A DNA stretch of 8,767 bases, from assembly GCA_964617245.1 (NCBI GenBank), contig CAZTWF010000036.1, positions 1 to 8,767 of the forward strand, written 5' to 3'. The position numbers and the translations under genes were made by a program. Numbering within the stretch: the first letter of the stretch is position 1; each line of letters starts with the position of its first letter. This document shows, in pieces, positions 6,434-8,767 of the stretch. Source of the DNA: WYZ-LMO11 sp964617245. GTDB taxonomy: Archaea > Thermoproteota > Methanomethylicia > Methanomethylicales > Methanomethylicaceae. The notes beneath the pieces are model-generated. The model was not told the DNA's origin, searched no databases, and saw nothing but the letters and a program-made list of their open reading frames with translations.

Positions 6434-8293
6434 TTAAAGTTTTTCTAATTCTTTAGCAACATCTTCTAGTCCTATTCTTATTAATTTTTCTTTTGTTGGA
6501 ATTCCTGTAATTTTATTCCATCCTTTTAAAGTATAGAAATCATCTAGCATTTTATTTAATGTTTGTTCATCTGTATGCATACCTTTAGATGGCCCCTCAG
6601 GTATAGGTTCTTCTAAAAATCTTCTTGGTAATGTATCATCTTTTCTTCTTATTCCTGTTCTTACATTAAATGCTCTTTCTAAATCTAAAATTCTTTCTGC
6701 TACATCTACAAGTTCTTCAAACTTATAATTAAAACCTGTAACAATATTTATCATTTCTGCATGTTTTGGATTTAATGTAAATCCAAGTAATCTTTCTAGA
6801 AAATGACATATAATCATAGAATCACCTATTGTAGTCCATTGCATTGTTCCTATTACCCATGCTGCTTTTCCTTCTATAGCTTTTCTATCTGAAGCTCCTG
6901 CATATTCACCTGTTGGTCTTGGATCATGATGACTTCCTCCTCTAGTTGCAACTGCATATCCTAATGCCATTCCTCTTAATGCTCTAGCAGAATGTCCAGG
7001 TATTTCTAAGCCTTTAACTTGTATAGCAAATCTTTCAGAATCCTTTCCTATAATTCTAGCAACTCTTAAAGATCCTTCAGCAATTAAATCTCCTATTCCT
7101 ATTCTTTTTGCAGTTTTTTCAACTAAATCTATCATGACTTCATCATTACCAAATTTTAATTCAATTCCTCCTGTAAAATTCTTATCTATAAGACCTTTTT
7201 CATAACATTCCATTAAGAATGAAATAGTAACACCACAAGATATTGTATCCATGCCATATTCATCACATAGACTATCTGCTTTGATTACTGCTCCTACATC
7301 ACTTATACCACACATAGAGCCAAAGGAATAAAGTGTCTCATAATCTGGTCCTTCTGAAATTGCTCCCTTCCACTTTCCTTCTTTTACACTATATATTTTA
7401 CTACAAGCAATTGGACATGCTGGACATGCTGTATCCTTATCCCAATATTTCTTTTTTAATGTTTCAGCACATAATCCTTCCCATCCTTCAAAATATTCAG
7501 TTTGATGATTTCTTGTTCCCATTCCTCCAAAAATATTATTTATAGAAGATACTAATGAAGGTGTTCCATAAGTTGGTAATACTGAGGAAATTCCAGGAAC
7601 TTTTTTACTTTCTTCATTATACCATTTTAACCAATTTTCCAATCCCTCAGGATCTGCTACTTCATTTGTGCCTGAACCTCTTACAGCTATTGCCTTAAGC
7701 TTTTTAGAACCCATTACTGCTCCTAATCCACCTCTTCCAGCAGCTCTATATTCAGTAATAATACATGCATATCTCACAAGATTTTCTCCAGCAGGTCCAA
7801 TAGCAGAAACACTTATAGCTGGATCACCTATTTCTTCTTTGATCATTTCTTGTGTTTCACTAGTTAATCTACCCCATAATCCTTCTGCACTTCTGAATTC
7901 AATATTATTATCATCAATGAAAATATAGATAGGCTTTTCAGCTTTACCAGTTATTAATATTCCATCATAACCAGCATATTTTATTTCAGCTCCTGTATTA
8001 CCGCCACTTATACTATCAAAGAAACCATTTGTAAGAGGAGATTTAGAAGCTACATGATATTTTCCTGAAGTTGGCATATATATACCTTGAAATGGACCTG
8101 TCATTATTGATATTACATTTTTAGGATCAAAGGCATCAATTCTTGGATCTATCATATCAAATAATAATCTTGCAGAAAAACCATTTCCTCCTAGATATTT
8201 TCTTGCAAATTCATCTGTTATTTCTAAAATAGAAGTTTTCTTTGTTGTTAAATTTATCATTAATATTTTTCCTTTATAACCAAAATATTTCAT
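6434..8293 (-). CDS. AOR-family tungsten/molybdenum-pterin aldehyde:ferredoxin oxidoreductase
   Basis: The family oxidises aldehydes to acids (some members run related low-potential reactions) at a tungsto- or molybdo-bispterin site next to one [4Fe-4S] cluster. The 619 residues cover all three domains. The cluster ligands are C290-x2-C293-x3-C297 plus C496, the spacing known from Pyrococcus furiosus AOR. Pterin-domain signatures include KSPLTNGFFDSISGG at 84-98, GRGGLGAVMGSKKLKAI at 186-202, SEGPDYETLYSFGSMCG at 313-329, CDEYGMDTISCG at 343-354 and RGGSHHDPRP at 451-460 with H455/H456 near the expected acid-base site. Position 78 is Lys in PTSGKYHV, where many relatives seem to have Arg. The polyferredoxin gene directly upstream is the likely electron acceptor, as in AOR-like enzymes with a dedicated FeS subunit (WOR5 and YdhV types). 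The substrate and the metal, W or Mo, cannot be told from the sequence. It begins with ATG after a strong ribosome site. Confidence 0.95.
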   Translation of the reverse strand: MKYFGYKGKILMINLTTKKTSILEITDEFARKYLGGNGFSARLLFDMIDPRIDAFDPKNVISIMTGPFQGIYMPTSGKYHVASKSPLTNGFFDSISGGNTGAEIKYAGYDGILITGKAEKPIYIFIDDNNIEFRSAEGLWGRLTSETQEMIKEEIGDPAISVSAIGPAGENLVRYACIITEYRAAGRGGLGAVMGSKKLKAIAVRGSGTNEVADPEGLENWLKWYNEESKKVPGISSVLPTYGTPSLVSSINNIFGGMGTRNHQTEYFEGWEGLCAETLKKKYWDKDTACPACPIACSKIYSVKEGKWKGAISEGPDYETLYSFGSMCGISDVGAVIKADSLCDEYGMDTISCGVTISFLMECYEKGLIDKNFTGGIELKFGNDEVMIDLVEKTAKRIGIGDLIAEGSLRVARIIGKDSERFAIQVKGLEIPGHSARALRGMALGYAVATRGGSHHDPRPTGEYAGASDRKAIEGKAAWVIGTMQWTTIGDSMIICHFLERLLGFTLNPKHAEMINIVTGFNYKFEELVDVAERILDLERAFNVRTGIRRKDDTLPRRFLEEPIPEGPSKGMHTDEQTLNKMLDDFYTLKGWNKITGIPTKEKLIRIGLEDVAKELEKL

Positions 8294-8298
8294 ATTTT

Positions 8299-8305
8299 AT
8301 CACCC
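8299..8305 (-). promoter_or_regulatory. Shine-Dalgarno site of the AOR gene, overlapping the ferredoxin stop codon
   Basis: On the minus strand the sequence reads GGGTGAT, five bases before the ATG at 8293. It matches the archaeal anti-Shine-Dalgarno well. The TGA inside it (8302-8300) is the stop codon of the ferredoxin gene, so ribosomes finishing that gene stand on the start site of the next, which favours coupled translation. Confidence 0.8.
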
Positions 8306-8731
8306 TGATAACCAAACTAATGTTAATGCATTTTTTGGACAAGATTTAATACATTGAAATTCTCCATTACATGTATCACAAATTATTGGTATTTTTGTTT
8401 CAGGATGAAGCTTTATTCCATGAAATGGACATGCTTCAATACATTTACCACAAGAATCACAAAGTTCTTCATTTACAACTATGTTTCCATTAATATAGGA
8501 TAAGGCTTTTCTTGGACATGCATTTATACAAAATCTTTTTTCACATCTTGTACATATGAAGTACTTAAATGTTTTCATTCCTCTACGAACAATAGTAATT
8601 CTTGATAGAGAAACACCATATTTTCCATAATGATATTTTGCACATATAAGTTCACAGATTTTACAGAAAGTACATTTCTGAGGATCAAATCTTATAAATG
8701 GTTTTTTTTGTTGTGAAATTACTATGCTCAT
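8300..8731 (-). CDS. Polyferredoxin subunit with four predicted [4Fe-4S] clusters
   Basis: This 143-residue protein has exactly sixteen cysteines in four cluster motifs: C20-x2-C23-x2-C26-x3-C30, C60-x2-C63-x4-C68-x3-C72-P, C91-x2-C94-x2-C97-x3-C101-P and C118-x2-C121-x5-C127-x3-C131-P. This is the layout of DmsB/HycB-type electron-transfer subunits, here without a twin-arginine signal or membrane anchor, so it should be cytoplasmic. The gene lies six bases before the AOR-family gene, and the pair resembles AOR-type enzymes that carry a dedicated FeS subunit. It would pass electrons from the pterin enzyme to ferredoxin, a hydrogenase or another acceptor. The start is ATG 8731, with AGGTG (8742-8738 on the minus strand) six bases upstream. 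A leader with a ribosome site suggests either a preceding gene beyond the window or a leadered transcript. Confidence 0.94.
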   Translation of the reverse strand: MSIVISQQKKPFIRFDPQKCTFCKICELICAKYHYGKYGVSLSRITIVRRGMKTFKYFICTRCEKRFCINACPRKALSYINGNIVVNEELCDSCGKCIEACPFHGIKLHPETKIPIICDTCNGEFQCIKSCPKNALTLVWLSG

Positions 8732-8737
8732 TCTTTA

Positions 8738-8742
8738 CACCT
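8738..8742 (-). promoter_or_regulatory. Shine-Dalgarno site of the polyferredoxin gene
   Basis: AGGTG on the minus strand lies six bases before ATG 8731. It fixes this start over any downstream alternative. Confidence 0.65.
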
Positions 8743-8767
8743 TTTTCTGAAACTTTTTTGGAAAAAG
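8741..8767. repeat. Short inverted repeat upstream of the polyferredoxin gene
   Basis: ctttttc (8741-8747) and gaaaaag (8761-8767) are perfect 7-bp inverted repeats separated by 13 bases. The left arm touches the ribosome site of the ferredoxin gene and the right arm ends at the window edge, so the repeat may extend further. It could be an operator, the terminator of an upstream gene or chance in AT-rich DNA; I cannot tell. Confidence 0.3.

Noticed and set aside
7333..7928. Two plus-strand open frames (7333-7545 and 7668-7928) inside the AOR gene
   Set aside because: Both are opposite conserved AOR motifs, including the cluster cysteines and the pterin-binding region, and read as low-complexity shadow proteins.
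1..8767. Mobile elements, CRISPR repeats, defence genes or a horizontally acquired island
   Set aside because: No transposase, integrase, Cas-like protein, spaced direct repeats or shift in base composition was seen; all genes share the same AT-rich, CpG-poor style.

Overview
The window looks like chromosomal DNA from an archaeon, most likely an anaerobic and probably thermophilic member of the TACK group. I cannot fix the lineage from sequence alone. The DNA is very AT-rich (roughly 26-27 % G+C by sampling) and almost free of CpG. The signals are archaeal: Shine-Dalgarno sites of the GGTGA type, AT-rich TATA-like boxes about 25 bp from several starts, GTG/TTG starts without leaders, an archaeal Clp1/Grc3-type RNA 5'-kinase and a molybdo/tungsto-pterin aldehyde oxidoreductase. 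It is an ordinary, densely packed gene region. I see no mobile element, CRISPR array, tRNA or rRNA, and no gene-free stretch above about 120 bp.

Left part (1-2095): a DedA/VTT-type membrane protein is followed 14 bp later by the flavin-dependent thymidylate synthase ThyX (both +). ThyX meets, tail to tail with a 12-bp overlap, a TrkA-type K+ channel regulatory subunit (-). A 91-bp divergent spacer then separates trkA from the TrkH-type K+ transporter (+), so the two halves of one K+ uptake system share a control region.

Middle (2187-5782): TrkH overlaps the end of the RNA 5'-kinase gene (-) by 26 bp. The kinase gene is divergent from a two-gene + strand unit: a probable tandem winged-helix protein (144 aa) and an unrecognised 108-aa protein. 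Both transcription directions appear to share one symmetric TATA-like box lying 25.5 bp from each start codon. An 8-bp perfect hairpin with T-runs on both sides closes this block.

Right part (5783-8767, all -): a polyferredoxin with four predicted [4Fe-4S] clusters, an AOR-family oxidoreductase (619 aa) and a HAD phosphatase form a likely operon read right to left. The ferredoxin stop codon lies inside the Shine-Dalgarno site of the oxidoreductase gene, which suggests coupled translation of an enzyme and its electron carrier. The closest thing to an undescribed system is the conserved-looking but unrecognised pair at 4920-5719 with its mirror-image promoter to the RNA kinase. The oxidoreductase-polyferredoxin pair has an unknown substrate.
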